Shown here piece by piece: positions 27,601 through 36,853 of a stretch of DNA of 64,000 nucleotides. Both the position numbers and the translations under genes were made by a program. This stretch comes from Butyrivibrio sp. GTDB taxonomy: Bacteria; Bacillota; Clostridia; Lachnospirales; Lachnospiraceae. Every line of letters begins with the position of its first letter. The stretch's first letter is position 1. The notes beneath the pieces were generated by a model. It did no database searches and was not told the origin of the DNA. It saw only the letters and a list, made by a program, of their open reading frames with translations. The stretch lies in contig JAFXTN010000037.1 of the NCBI GenBank assembly GCA_017535785.1, positions 372,001-436,000 of the forward strand, in the 5' to 3' direction.

Positions 27601-28136
27601 AATATTTTATTCTATATGTAAAACAAACATTGCGATTCGTACTTAAGCCATTGTCTTTTGTACCCGCGATCATAATGATGTGTGTTATTTTCATGTTTTC
27701 CGGACAGAACGGACAAGAGAGCGATCAGCTAAGTTACAAGGTGGGCGTCAAGGTCTTTACCGTTGCCAATGAGACATTGGATAAAGGTTGGACAAGTGAG
27801 CACATTGAGGATCTTTCGCTTCGTTCGCAGCATTATATAAGGAAGGCGGCTCATTTTACGGAGTACTTTTTACTTGCGGTATCGGTGGCGTTTCCTCTAT
27901 ATGTATATGGTTTGAGAGGGATCAGGCTCATGGTATTTGCAGGATTGTTCTGCGTGGGATATGCTGTGCTGGATGAATATCATCAATCCTTCATCGACGG
28001 GCGTACTCCCGGAGTTAAGGACGTATGCATAGACAGTGCGGGAGCTTTTCTTGGAACGATCGTTACCAGAATTGTCGGCTGGACGGGAAGGATGACGATA
28101 TTTCGAAAACTGTCCAAAAAATATATTGACACATGA
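27597..28136 (+). CDS. VanZ-family membrane protein
   Basis: A 179-residue protein with VanZ features: an N-terminal membrane segment with FSGQNGQESDQLS just after it, the conserved IRKAAHFTEYFLLAV (residues about 80-95), and VLDEYHQSFIDGRTPGVKDVCIDSAGAFLG near 130-155. Three or four membrane segments are visible. The family is named for a teicoplanin resistance protein, but most members are of unknown function. Its stop codon lies inside the infC promoter region. Confidence 0.88.
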   Translation: MKYFILYVKQTLRFVLKPLSFVPAIIMMCVIFMFSGQNGQESDQLSYKVGVKVFTVANETLDKGWTSEHIEDLSLRSQHYIRKAAHFTEYFLLAVSVAFPLYVYGLRGIRLMVFAGLFCVGYAVLDEYHQSFIDGRTPGVKDVCIDSAGAFLGTIVTRIVGWTGRMTIFRKLSKKYIDT

Positions 28137-28155
28137 ATATTGACTGTGATATATT
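28126..28155 (+). promoter_or_regulatory. promoter of the infC-rpmI-rplT operon
   Basis: TTGACA (28126-28131), 18 bp, TATATT (28150-28155). It overlaps the end of the VanZ-like gene. A second TTGACT (28140-28145) lies within it. Confidence 0.65.
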
Positions 28156-28159
28156 ACTT

Positions 28160-28288
28160 TAGTATTTGAAAACAAAGCAGAGTATCCACTCTCACCCTGC
28201 GGCATTGCCAGTAGGCGTTAATAACTTTTCGATACAGATTATTTTTCTGTGTGTGATTAGGTGGATGCATTGCGCATTCACCTTTTTT
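28160..28288 (+). promoter_or_regulatory. infC leader with transcription attenuator (L20-leader type)
   Basis: The untranslated leader ends in a terminator: GGTGGATGC (28260-28268) pairs with GCATTCACC (28274-28282), followed by six T, directly before infC. The earlier ATCCAC (28184-28189) can pair with GTGGAT (28261-28266) of the terminator, giving a mutually exclusive antiterminator. In Firmicutes, L20 or IF-3 operon leaders work this way, so feedback by L20 is likely here by family analogy. Confidence 0.7.
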
Positions 28289-28310
28289 AATTATTTCGGA
28301 GGATAAGGCC

Positions 28311-28820
28311 ATTAGCGAGTTATTTATTAACGAACAGATCAGAGCTAAAGAGGTTCGCGTGATCGGAATCGACGGCGAGCAGCTCGGAGTTATGTCAATT
28401 CAGGATGCCAGAAAGGTTGCTGATGACGAGGGTGTAGATCTTGTAATGATCGCTCCCACCGCTAAGCCCCCTGTTTGCAGAGTTGTTGATTACGGTAAGT
28501 TTAAGTATGAGCAGCTTCGCAAAGAGAAGGAAGCTAAGAAGAAACAGAAGACTGTAGAGATCAAGGAGATCAGACTTTCTCCCAACATCGATACCAACGA
28601 CCTTAATACCAAGGTCAATGCAGCCAAGAAATTCCTTGAGAAAGGAAACAGAGTTAAGATCACACTTCGTTTCCGCGGAAGAGAGATGGCTCACATGGGC
28701 GCAAGCGTTCATATTCTTACAGATTTTGCAGAGGCACTTGCCGATGTAGCTGTTATTGAGAAGCAGCCCAAGGTTGAGGGACGTAGTATGACAATGTTCC
28801 TTGCCGAGAAGAAGAACTAA
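28311..28820 (+). CDS. infC: translation initiation factor IF-3
   Basis: A 169-residue IF-3, which binds the 30S subunit and checks the initiator tRNA. The gene begins with ATT at 28311: the frame ISELFINEQIRAKEVRVIG matches the IF-3 N-terminus, and CGGAGGA at 28297-28303 is correctly spaced. The first in-frame ATG (28359) would remove this conserved part. The C-terminal domain has KEIRLSPNIDTND and FRGREMAHMG. ATT starts are known for infC, where IF-3 itself discriminates against them and so controls its own synthesis. Confidence 0.96.
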   Translation: MSELFINEQIRAKEVRVIGIDGEQLGVMSIQDARKVADDEGVDLVMIAPTAKPPVCRVVDYGKFKYEQLRKEKEAKKKQKTVEIKEIRLSPNIDTNDLNTKVNAAKKFLEKGNRVKITLRFRGREMAHMGASVHILTDFAEALADVAVIEKQPKVEGRSMTMFLAEKKN

Positions 28821-28888
28821 GGTTTTTACCATTATTTTGGTTGAACATATATCATGATAATTAAAAACATTTTTAGGAGGATTTAGTT

Positions 28889-29089
28889 ATGCAGCAAAAG
28901 ATGAAAACAAAGAGAGCTGCTGCCAAGAGATTTAAGGTTACAGGCACAGGCAAGCTCATGAGAAACAAAGCGTATAAGCGCCACATCTTGACAAAGAAGT
29001 CCACAAAGAGAAAGAGAAACTTAAGACATGCCGGACTTGTTGACGCTACAAATGTAAAGACAATGAAGAGTATTTTGCCTTACGCATAA
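28889..29089 (+). CDS. rpmI: 50S ribosomal protein L35
   Basis: 66 residues, standard length. [20 protein letters not shown] and [15 protein letters not shown] are family signatures. The usual first residues PKMK are replaced by QQKMK. AGGAGG is 8 bp upstream. It lies between infC and rplT, as in nearly all Firmicutes. Confidence 0.98.
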   Translation: MQQKMKTKRAAAKRFKVTGTGKLMRNKAYKRHILTKKSTKRKRNLRHAGLVDATNVKTMKSILPYA

Positions 29090-29137
29090 ATCAAGCGGTA
29101 AGAGTTTTGGTAGTTAAATTTTTAGGAGGATATATAG

Positions 29138-29494
29138 ATGGCAAGAGTTAAAGGCGCATTAAATGCCAAGAAGAAGCACAATAGAGTATTAAAGCTTGCA
29201 AAGGGATACAGAGGAGCAAGATCTAAGCAGTATAGAGTAGCTAAGCAGTCAGTTATGAGAGCTCTTACTTCAGCATTCGCTGGACGTAAGCAGAAGAAGA
29301 GAGATATGAGATCTCTTTGGATCACTCGTATCAACGCAGCTGCAAGAATCAACGGACTTTCATACAGCAACATGATGCATGGTCTTAAGCTTGCAGGCGT
29401 AGACATCAACAGAAAGATGCTTGCTGAGCTCGCAGTTAACGATCCTGAGGGATTCAAGACACTTGCTGAGCTTGCTAAGACAAAGATCGCGTAA
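29138..29494 (+). CDS. rplT: 50S ribosomal protein L20
   Basis: 118 residues, standard length: [20 protein letters not shown], a long basic N-terminal helix, and [19 protein letters not shown] in the globular part. It organises 23S rRNA early in 50S assembly. It is the likely feedback regulator acting on the leader upstream of infC. AGGAGG precedes the ATG. Confidence 0.98.
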   Translation: MARVKGALNAKKKHNRVLKLAKGYRGARSKQYRVAKQSVMRALTSAFAGRKQKKRDMRSLWITRINAAARINGLSYSNMMHGLKLAGVDINRKMLAELAVNDPEGFKTLAELAKTKIA

Positions 29495-29573
29495 TTGATT
29501 TTTTGTTGCAAACTTACGTTGTGTATTACAGGCGGCAACGCCAATTGATATATATAGTTTTTTACGATAGAAT

Positions 29574-29608
29574 ATAGGAGTCTCGAATACCGAGACTTCT
29601 ATTTTTTT
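29574..29608 (+). terminator. terminator of the infC-rpmI-rplT operon
   Basis: A 12-bp stem (29574-29585 with 29591-29602) around AATAC, followed by seven T. Confidence 0.92.
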
Positions 29609-29650
29609 ATAGGATATTAGCCATGCAGGCAGTTTTTAGGAGGTAAATAA

Positions 29651-31090
29651 ATGGCTGTTTTAAACAATATCGAACCCAAAGAGGTTTTTCATTTTTTTGA
29701 GGAGATATGCAGTATTCCTCACGGCTCTCAGAACTTGCAGAAGATAAGTGATTATCTTGTTTCTTTTGCCAAGGAAAGAGGTATTGAAGTTTCTGTGGAC
29801 CAGCATTTAAATGTTATCATGAAAGCGCCCGGAACCGCCGGTTATGAGGACAAAGATCCTATTATTTTGCAGGGACACATGGACATGGTTGCGGTTAAAA
29901 ATCCGGACAGCGATATCGATCTTGTAAATGACGGACTCAGGGTTAAGACCGACGGAGAGTATGTATGGGCAGACGGAACAAGCCTTGGAGGCGATGACGG
30001 TATTGCCGTAGCATACATTCTGGCACTCCTTGATTCCAAGGAAATCCCTCATCCGCCGCTTGAGATCGTTATCACGACCGATGAAGAGATAGGCATGGTC
30101 GGTGCTGCGCTTCTTGATCTTTCAGGTCTAAAGAGTAAGCAGATGATCAACATCGACAATGAGGAAGAGGGCGTATTTATCACAAGCTGTGCGGGAGGAG
30201 CGGGATTCCGTTCTGAGCTTCCCGTAAAGAGAGAAGAGAAAACCGGTGTGAAGTGCAAAGTTTCTGTATCGGGACTTCTCGGAGGACATTCCGGGGAGAT
30301 GATCGATAAGGGAAGAGGCAACGCCAACATCATCTGTTGCCGTGTCCTTCACGAAATGCTTGATGGTGTGGCATTCAATATCATCAGCGTAGACGGCGGA
30401 AGTGCGGACAATGCGATCCCTTCAGAGTGTACAAGCTATATCATGGTTGACGAAAAAGATATTGATAAAGCAATAAGCTCCATCAAGAGCTCTTTTGACA
30501 ATATAAAGGGCGAGCTTGAGCTCAAGGATCCCGGACTTGTTATTTCCATAGTAAAAGAGGGAAATGAGAAAATTTCTTGCATGGATGATAAGACGACGAG
30601 AGATCTTTTGAACATGGTAGAGATCATGCCTGACGGTGTGCAGGTTATGAGCGCAGCTATCGAAGGGCTTGTTGAGACATCTCTCAATATGGGTATGATC
30701 ACTACCCTGGAAGATAAGGTGTACGTTGTTCAGGCAATCCGAAGCAGCGTTGATTCAGCTAAGGAAGCGCTCAAGAGGAAGATCATGGACATTGCTGAGA
30801 TGTTTGGATGCAAAGTTCTTGTTGCCGGTGAATATCCCGGATGGAAGTTCAGACAGCATTCAAAGCTTCGTGATCACATGGTTGAGGTCTATAAAAAGCT
30901 CTACGGAAAAGAGCCTAAACTGGAAGCTATTCACGCGGGTCTTGAATGTGGTATCTTAAGTAATAAGATCGATGATCTTGATTGTATCTCGATCGGTCCC
31001 GATATGCAGGACATTCATTCCGCAAAGGAGAAACTATCGGTTCAGTCAACAGCCAGAGTGTGGGAATATCTCAAGGCGGTGCTTGCCTGA
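29651..31090 (+). CDS. pepD: aminoacyl-histidine dipeptidase (M20 family)
   Basis: A 479-residue zinc dipeptidase of the PepD/PepV M20C type that hydrolyses Xaa-His and other dipeptides in the cytoplasm. Metal and catalytic motifs are ILQGHMDMVA (His and Asp, near residue 80), GTSLGGDDG (near 115), TTDEEIGMVGA (catalytic Glu, near 145) and NIDNEEEG (near 175). HAGLECGIL near 430 carries the last ligand. AGGAGG lies 8 bp before the ATG. It follows the ribosomal operon terminator, so it is a separate transcript. Confidence 0.95.
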   Translation: MAVLNNIEPKEVFHFFEEICSIPHGSQNLQKISDYLVSFAKERGIEVSVDQHLNVIMKAPGTAGYEDKDPIILQGHMDMVAVKNPDSDIDLVNDGLRVKTDGEYVWADGTSLGGDDGIAVAYILALLDSKEIPHPPLEIVITTDEEIGMVGAALLDLSGLKSKQMINIDNEEEGVFITSCAGGAGFRSELPVKREEKTGVKCKVSVSGLLGGHSGEMIDKGRGNANIICCRVLHEMLDGVAFNIISVDGGSADNAIPSECTSYIMVDEKDIDKAISSIKSSFDNIKGELELKDPGLVISIVKEGNEKISCMDDKTTRDLLNMVEIMPDGVQVMSAAIEGLVETSLNMGMITTLEDKVYVVQAIRSSVDSAKEALKRKIMDIAEMFGCKVLVAGEYPGWKFRQHSKLRDHMVEVYKKLYGKEPKLEAIHAGLECGILSNKIDDLDCISIGPDMQDIHSAKEKLSVQSTARVWEYLKAVLA

Positions 31091-31138
31091 GAGAAAGGCT
31101 GTTGATCGAAAACAAAGCTTATAAAAGAGGAAAGAAAA

Positions 31139-31699
31139 TTGGATAATTTAAAGATCAGGATAATTGACGAAGTGATCCGTCAATTCAACGAAAAAGGGAT
31201 GAAGTTTACCATGGATGACATATCCGCGGCGCTTCATATCAGTAAGAAGACTATCTACAAGGAATTCAAGGATAAGGATCAGCTCTTTATGGAAACCGTG
31301 GATTACGGTTTCTCGGCTCTTAAGGAAAAAGAGGCTCAGATAATAGCCGATGATTCCCTGGGGCTTGTTGAGAAGCTTTCAAAGCTTATAACCTGTCTTC
31401 CCGATAAGTATCAAAACATTGATTATAGGTTGATCTATCAGTTAAAGGACAAGCATCCGGAGATCTATGAGAAGTTTACGGGACGGATCTCCAGAGACTG
31501 GAAGGACACCGAGATCCTAATAAAAGAGGCTATGGACAGAGGACTTATAAGAGAAGTTCCGATCACGGTCGTAAAGCTCATGCTTGAAGGTGCTGTTGAG
31601 AAGTTCCTTGGAACCGAGGATCTTACTAAGGCAAGGATAGACTATGAGGCTTCGCTTGAGATGATGATAGACATCCTGCTAAATGGTATCAGTGCCTGA
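31139..31699 (+). CDS. TetR-family transcriptional regulator
   Basis: A 186-residue regulator. The N-terminal helix-turn-helix is typical: IIDEVIRQFNEKGMKFTMDDISAALHISKKTIYKEFKDKDQLF. The C-terminal ligand domain is not assignable. The start is TTG 31139, with GAGGAAAG upstream. The next ATG would cut into the first helix. It lies 48 bp after pepD and may be cotranscribed. Its target is unknown, and no efflux gene is next to it. Confidence 0.9.
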   Translation: MDNLKIRIIDEVIRQFNEKGMKFTMDDISAALHISKKTIYKEFKDKDQLFMETVDYGFSALKEKEAQIIADDSLGLVEKLSKLITCLPDKYQNIDYRLIYQLKDKHPEIYEKFTGRISRDWKDTEILIKEAMDRGLIREVPITVVKLMLEGAVEKFLGTEDLTKARIDYEASLEMMIDILLNGISA

Positions 31700-31717
31700 A
31701 TATGATCAGACAAATAA

Positions 31718-31748
31718 AAAGAGTAGTGGCCGATGGCTACTACTCTTT
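31718..31748. terminator. terminator between convergent genes
   Basis: A 14-bp stem, AAAGAGTAGTGGCC with GGCTACTACTCTTT, loop GAT. Symmetric A/T flanks allow use by both convergent genes. Confidence 0.85.
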
Positions 31749-31767
31749 ATTCATGCAGTAATAAATA

Positions 31768-32079
31768 TTATGCGTTGTGCTCGATAAGGTAATCATTAAG
31801 GGCATCCACGATCTCTTCTCCGTCGATTCCGTGAACCGCACATGCTTCAGCAAGTGACTCCATCTGAGATGCGGGGCAGTAGATGCAGCCCATTCCGCAC
31901 TCCATAAGGAACTGTGCTGCAAGAGGGTGCTTTGCTATAAGATCGCCTACGATCATATCTGCAGTAACGAGAGCCTCGTTAACGGCAGTCTCTTCGTTCT
32001 TTACTTCTTCGTTAGCCAAAATAGTCTCCTCACTTTCGTTCTCTGTATCATTTCCAAAGAATAAATCTTTTAAGCTCAT
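31768..32079 (-). CDS. DUF1858 domain protein (redox disulfide type)
   Basis: A 103-residue protein. An acidic N-terminal half (EEVKNEETAVNEA) precedes the DUF1858 domain, with VTADMIVGDLIAKHPLAAQFLMECGMGCIYC and PASQMESLAEACAVHGID. The CGMGCIYC cysteines are the family hallmark (hybrid-cluster-protein-associated, ScdA N-terminal-like). A redox or Fe-S related role is suggested by the family only. The start at 32079 is preferred because AAGGAG lies 9 bp upstream on the minus strand. It is monocistronic. Confidence 0.85.
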   Translation of the reverse strand: MSLKDLFFGNDTENESEETILANEEVKNEETAVNEALVTADMIVGDLIAKHPLAAQFLMECGMGCIYCPASQMESLAEACAVHGIDGEEIVDALNDYLIEHNA

Positions 32080-32226
32080 AGAGTGAACTCCTTTTGCACA
32101 AAAAAGATTGCGCGAAATCATTTTAGCGCACACTATCTTTCCCTGCAAGTCCTTTTTTTATTGTTCATAATTCTTTTATTTTTGATGTTATAATAAGAAT
32201 TATTAATTCGAGAAAAAGGGGAGTTT

Positions 32227-32949
32227 ATGTCAAAAAATATTTTTATAACCAATGATGACGGTATAGAATCTGACGGAATTGCAAGACTTGCTGAGGTTGC
32301 AAAAGAATTTGGCGATGTGTGGATAGTTGCGCCCGAGAGCCAAAGAAGTGCGGCTTCTCACAGCATAACTTTAAGACACCCTATCGATGTACATCCGTTC
32401 AGCGATTTCCCTGTTGAGGGAGTGCATGCTTTTTCCTGCAGCGGAACGCCCGGAGATTGCGTGAGAGTTGGGACGCTCAATATCATGCCTAAAAAGCCGG
32501 ATGTTGTGCTTTCAGGGATCAATTTCGGTTATAACGTAGCTTCTGACATTCAGTATTCCGCAACGGCAGGAGCGGCCTTTGAAGGCGAATTTCAGGGGTA
32601 TCTTTCTATCGCGCTTTCTGAGGGAATAACAGGCTGCCATGAGGTTACAGACAAGTATCTTAGAGATATATTAAAAGAGCTTATGGATAAGCCCTATGTT
32701 CCGGGGCAGATATGGAATGTCAATTTTCCGCACTGCAGATTGGAAGAGTGTAAAGGCGTTTTATACGACAGGCTTGTATCAAGGAAGGCGTTTTATACAG
32801 ACAGATACAGGGCTGTGGAGGAATTTTCCAACGGCGGTGTAAGCCTTATGGTCGATGGTATCTATTCTCCGGAGCATGAAGATTTGACAGACTTCGGTGC
32901 AGTATTAGATAATTACGTATCTGTAGGTGTTGTAAAAAATCTTAGCTGA
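32227..32949 (+). CDS. surE: 5'/3'-nucleotidase SurE
   Basis: A 240-residue metal-dependent nucleotidase. The N-terminal FITNDDGIESDGI holds the Asp pair for the metal. APESQRSAASHSITL, SGTPGDCVRVG and LSGINFGYNVASDIQYSATAGAAFEG are the other active-site motifs. It removes phosphate from nucleoside monophosphates, often under stress. GGGGAG precedes the ATG. It is followed 67 bp on by the DUF3160 lipoprotein gene. Confidence 0.96.
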   Translation: MSKNIFITNDDGIESDGIARLAEVAKEFGDVWIVAPESQRSAASHSITLRHPIDVHPFSDFPVEGVHAFSCSGTPGDCVRVGTLNIMPKKPDVVLSGINFGYNVASDIQYSATAGAAFEGEFQGYLSIALSEGITGCHEVTDKYLRDILKELMDKPYVPGQIWNVNFPHCRLEECKGVLYDRLVSRKAFYTDRYRAVEEFSNGGVSLMVDGIYSPEHEDLTDFGAVLDNYVSVGVVKNLS

Positions 32950-33016
32950 TCATTATCAAAAACAAACACTATAGGCATAAGACATGGACATACAGCTGTT
33001 TATAAAAGGAGAAAAT

Positions 33017-35278
33017 ATGAAAAAGAAAATAGTATCATGTATTTTGGCCGTGGCGCTGATCACGTCAGGCTGTTCTTTGGGTAAGGATATCGGTGAAACA
33101 AACGGTATATCCATCTCAGGAAACCAAGAGGGAGAGAATGCTGGCGTAGATGAGCAAGGACAGACTTCCTCTGAAGACGGCTCACAGCAGAGCGCAGATG
33201 TAAACATAAGTGTTTCTGCAGGCCCCACACTTCTTGGTGATTCTGAAGAAAAGTACTACGACGAAAATCTCGTTCCGCAGATCCCAAGCTACAGTGTAAA
33301 TGAAGATCTTTCAAATGTTGTTATAAGCTCTCGTCAGGAATACCATTGGAATCCTGAGCGTGCGAGTGAATATAATGATGTTAACGCTAACAGGGCAGCA
33401 CTCGCCAAGAATAATTTTGTTGTTATACGCGAGGCTGACTGCGAATTCTTTGATGTATACGAAGGCAATCGATATAATCAGACACCTAACTTTATTACGG
33501 TCGATTCCCTTATGCACACCTATCACTTGTATTTTTCATATCTGATGAAGCAGTGTGAAAAGGGCAAGCTTTCGGATGACCTTAAAACGCTCAGCGCGCA
33601 GATGCTTGAAACATCTAAGAAACAGTATGAAGAGTGTAAAGGCACTGATTTTGAAGGCGCGGCGCTCAGAAACCTTGAGTTCTTCTATATAGGAAGCAAG
33701 CTCCTGGATGACGGCGTTTCTGCTCCTGTCAGCGACAGCTCTTTTGACAGTGTTGTAAACGGCGTGATAGATAAGATAAACAGCGCTGAGGGCATTGAGG
33801 TATGCCCGATCACAGAGCTTAATGAGGATTATTCTCAGTATAAGCCGAGGGGCTACTACGAGGGCGATGAGCAGCTTGAGAAGTATTTCAGAGCTATGAT
33901 GTGGTACGGAAGAGTTGCATTTGCTCTTGATAAAGAGGATATGGTGAGAAGTGCGATCCTTCAGAGCATTGCGATAGGCGAAGGCAAGGAAACATGGGAA
34001 GAGATCTACAGCATCACTTCATTCTTTGCAGGAAGCTCAGACGATCCCGGATATGTTCAGATGTCAGAGATAGTAAACAGCTGCTTTGGCGGCAATGACA
34101 TTGCGTCCGTTAAGGACAATAAAGATGGCTTTAATAAAGTCATGAGCGCGGTAAAAGAGATTCAGGCTCCCGCGATCAATTCTGTTGCAGTAGAGGACGG
34201 AGAAGAGAGTGTTATCCCTTCATACAGATTTATGGGACAGAGATTCTCGATCGACGCTGCGATCATGCAGAAGCTTATCTACAGTGCGGTAAAAGAAAAC
34301 AGCACAGGTGAGAAGCGTATGCTTCCCGATGCTCTTGATACGGCTGCGGCACTTGGCTCAGACAAGGCTATGGAGATACTTGAAAGCCAGGGTGCGACGG
34401 AATATCAGAATTATAAAGAGAATATGGAGACTGTCAAAGGCCTCTTTAATAACGATGATCCCGCTATATGGAATGCAAGCCTCTACTCAGGATGGCTCAA
34501 TACGCTCAGACCTCTCTTTGAAGAGAAGGGCGAGGGATATCCTTCATATATGCAGAATCCGGAGTGGACCAAGAAGAACCTTGAGACCTATGCCGGCTCA
34601 TACGCTGAGCTTAAGCACGACACCATCCTCTATGTGAAGCAGAACATGGCGGAGATGGGTGACGGCGACGAAGAGACTCTTGATGACAGAGGCTTTGTAG
34701 ACACACAGCCTGTTGTATTTAGCAGATTTAAATTCCTTTCAGAGAAGACCAAGGAAGGACTCGATAGATTCGGCATTCTTGATGATCAGAAAAAAGAGGA
34801 CCTTGATAAGCTTTCTGAGATCGCGGGAACTCTTTTGACAATTTCGGAAAAAGAGCTTAAGAATGAGAAGCTTTCCGATGAAGACTATGAGTTTATAAGA
34901 TGCTACGGCGGATATCTTGAGCACTTCTGGAAAGAAGCTTCCAATGAGGGCGGAGAATCAGTAACAACCAGTGATCAGGCTCCTTGCCCTATCATCGCCG
35001 ATATAGCAACAGATCCAAACGGAAGTGTTCTTGAAGTCGGAACAGGCTTTGCTGACACAATATATGTAGTATTCCCGATCGACGGTGAGCTTCATCTCGG
35101 AAGCGGAAGCGTTTATTCGTTCTATCAGTTTGAACAGCCTATTGACGAGAGACTTACTGATGATGAGTGGAGAGACAGACTTCGTGGCGGACACATGGAT
35201 GAAAATTGGAACTGGGTTGAAAATTCGAACCAGCCCACTTCACCTGATTGGACATCAAGCTACAAAGTAGGACAATGA
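33017..35278 (+). CDS. DUF3160 family lipoprotein
   Basis: A 753-residue surface lipoprotein. Residues 1-18 form a lipoprotein signal with lipobox ITSGC, followed by a low-complexity Glu/Gly/Ser-rich spacer to about residue 75. The rest matches the large helical DUF3160 family (RAALAKNNFVVIREADCEFFDVYE, PNFITVDSLMHTYHLYFSYLMKQ, DQAPCPIIADIATDPNGSVLEVGTGFADTIYVVFP). No function is established. ATG 33017 has AAAAGGA 6 bp upstream. Its end overlaps the CapA-like gene, so the two are coupled. Confidence 0.85.
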   Translation: MKKKIVSCILAVALITSGCSLGKDIGETNGISISGNQEGENAGVDEQGQTSSEDGSQQSADVNISVSAGPTLLGDSEEKYYDENLVPQIPSYSVNEDLSNVVISSRQEYHWNPERASEYNDVNANRAALAKNNFVVIREADCEFFDVYEGNRYNQTPNFITVDSLMHTYHLYFSYLMKQCEKGKLSDDLKTLSAQMLETSKKQYEECKGTDFEGAALRNLEFFYIGSKLLDDGVSAPVSDSSFDSVVNGVIDKINSAEGIEVCPITELNEDYSQYKPRGYYEGDEQLEKYFRAMMWYGRVAFALDKEDMVRSAILQSIAIGEGKETWEEIYSITSFFAGSSDDPGYVQMSEIVNSCFGGNDIASVKDNKDGFNKVMSAVKEIQAPAINSVAVEDGEESVIPSYRFMGQRFSIDAAIMQKLIYSAVKENSTGEKRMLPDALDTAAALGSDKAMEILESQGATEYQNYKENMETVKGLFNNDDPAIWNASLYSGWLNTLRPLFEEKGEGYPSYMQNPEWTKKNLETYAGSYAELKHDTILYVKQNMAEMGDGDEETLDDRGFVDTQPVVFSRFKFLSEKTKEGLDRFGILDDQKKEDLDKLSEIAGTLLTISEKELKNEKLSDEDYEFIRCYGGYLEHFWKEASNEGGESVTTSDQAPCPIIADIATDPNGSVLEVGTGFADTIYVVFPIDGELHLGSGSVYSFYQFEQPIDERLTDDEWRDRLRGGHMDENWNWVENSNQPTSPDWTSSYKVGQ

Positions 35279-36786
35279 TGAGATCAACCGGAAAATTGTT
35301 TTCTGTAATTAAAAAATATAAATGGCTACTGCTATCCTTTGGGATAGTAGTAGCTATTTGCGTTGTACTTCTCCTTGTCGGAAATGATCACATCCCTTCC
35401 TGGGTCAACTGGAAGGATAAAGAGATCTCTTTTGACAGTGCTGAAGATGAGGGATATTCAGGAGTAGAGATAAGCTTAAGAAATAAAAAGCTCCGGGTCT
35501 TAAATAAAAACGGCGAGATCACCTTTACGTCGGAAAAGGGCTTTAAAGTGCAGGATGTGTTCGCGACGGACATAGACAGAGACGGCGATAAGGAGATGAT
35601 AGCTCTTTTGTGGAAACGGGGTAAGTATGGGAAACACAGGCCTTTTTGGGTAAAGAGCGATGAAAAGAGCTATTCCCAGCATATCTTTTTATATGATCTA
35701 AATCCCGACGGAAGCGTTGCGCATAAATGGGGCGCGTCTGAGATCGGAGTGGATGCGCTCAACATGAAAGTCATGGAGAAGAATGCTTCGATCCTTCTTA
35801 TCGAGGACAAAGACAAAAAGTGTACGCTTTGGACCTGGGAAGGCTGGGGGCTTAAGAATATCGAAAACGAAGTCAGCGTAGCGGCGTTCGGAGATAATCT
35901 CATCCATGAGCCGATTTATGAGCATGCGAGAAACGTTGAAGACGGAAGCTTTGACTTCTTGTATGAGCCGTTTATCAAGGAGATACAGGACGCGGATATC
36001 GCGGCTTTAAACGCTGAAACGGTGCTTGTCGATAACGAGTCTATGGTCGGAGGCTATCCAAGCTTCGGCTCTCCCTTGGAAGTCGGAGAAGCTATCAAAA
36101 AAGCAGGCTTTGATGTAGCGTCATGTGCCAACAATCATGTGCTCGACAGGGGACTTACGGGAATCGATATCACAACTTCTTTTTACAAGGACAACGAGAT
36201 AACCTGTGTGGGCATTCAGAGTAGCGATGATGCAGATTACAGGCCGTATGAGATCATCAGTAAAAACGGGATAAGGATAGCGCTGTTTTCATATACCTAT
36301 GGAACAAATGCAGGCGATATCTCTAAGGATCACCCAAATGTGGTGCATTATCTTCCAAAGTACATAGAAGCATCGGAGCAGGACAGTAGCAACAATAAGC
36401 TTTCGGATGATGCGGATAAGCTTGTAGAAGATCTTAAGTCTGCGAGGGAAGAAGTTGATTTCGTGATAGTATTTGCGCACTGGGGAGAAGAATATAACAA
36501 GGAGATAACTAAGGAGCAGGAGTGGTATACGAAGCTCTTTGCCATGGGAGGCGCGGATGTTATCTTAGGCTCGCACCCTCATGTCGTTCAGGAGACTAAG
36601 ATGGTTGAAAGACCTGACGGAGGAGATATGCTTGTTTATTACTCTCTTGGAAATTTCAGGGCCGTGCAGGGGCAGAGCGAAGATACCAAGAAGGGTGCCG
36701 AGGCTTATTTTACCATCGGATATTCTTTTGACGGTGTGGAGATACTAAACTACGAGACCAAAGAGATAGATGCATATTGGAAATAA
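35278..36786 (+). CDS. CapA-family (PgsA-like) metallophosphoesterase, membrane anchored
   Basis: A 502-residue protein with one N-terminal membrane segment (WLLLSFGIVVAICVVLLLVG), a beta-rich region at about 40-195 resembling a VCBS/propeller-type repeat (FATDIDRDGDKEMIALLW), and a C-terminal CapA domain: VAAFGDNLIHEPIYEH, DVASCANNHVLDRG, VIVFAHWGEEYN and VILGSHPHVVQ carry the metal-binding Asp, Asn and His. The family is tied to poly-gamma-glutamate or capsule synthesis, but no other pgs gene is here. ATG 35278 is preferred, and 35275 is possible. It overlaps the DUF3160 gene by one base. Confidence 0.88.
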   Translation: MRSTGKLFSVIKKYKWLLLSFGIVVAICVVLLLVGNDHIPSWVNWKDKEISFDSAEDEGYSGVEISLRNKKLRVLNKNGEITFTSEKGFKVQDVFATDIDRDGDKEMIALLWKRGKYGKHRPFWVKSDEKSYSQHIFLYDLNPDGSVAHKWGASEIGVDALNMKVMEKNASILLIEDKDKKCTLWTWEGWGLKNIENEVSVAAFGDNLIHEPIYEHARNVEDGSFDFLYEPFIKEIQDADIAALNAETVLVDNESMVGGYPSFGSPLEVGEAIKKAGFDVASCANNHVLDRGLTGIDITTSFYKDNEITCVGIQSSDDADYRPYEIISKNGIRIALFSYTYGTNAGDISKDHPNVVHYLPKYIEASEQDSSNNKLSDDADKLVEDLKSAREEVDFVIVFAHWGEEYNKEITKEQEWYTKLFAMGGADVILGSHPHVVQETKMVERPDGGDMLVYYSLGNFRAVQGQSEDTKKGAEAYFTIGYSFDGVEILNYETKEIDAYWK

Positions 36787-36812
36787 GGAAATAAAGGGCA
36801 TAAAAAGGTCAT

Positions 36813-36849
36813 AAAAAGGGCGCCGCATGAGAAATTCATGCGACGCCTT
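36813..36849 (-). terminator. terminator of the second chemoreceptor gene
   Basis: CGCATGA/TCATGCG plus outer CG and AAGG/CCTT pairs around GAAAT, with a mismatch and a bulge. On the minus strand it is followed by TTTTT. It may also serve the convergent CapA-like gene. Confidence 0.75.
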
Positions 36850-36853
36850 AAGT

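Noticed and set aside
27597-28136. Calling the VanZ-like gene an antibiotic resistance determinant
   Set aside because: Only the family name suggests it. No van operon is present and most members have unknown roles.
28359-28361. ATG at 28359 as infC start
   Set aside because: It would delete the conserved IF-3 N-terminus, while the ATT at 28311 has a good ribosome binding site.
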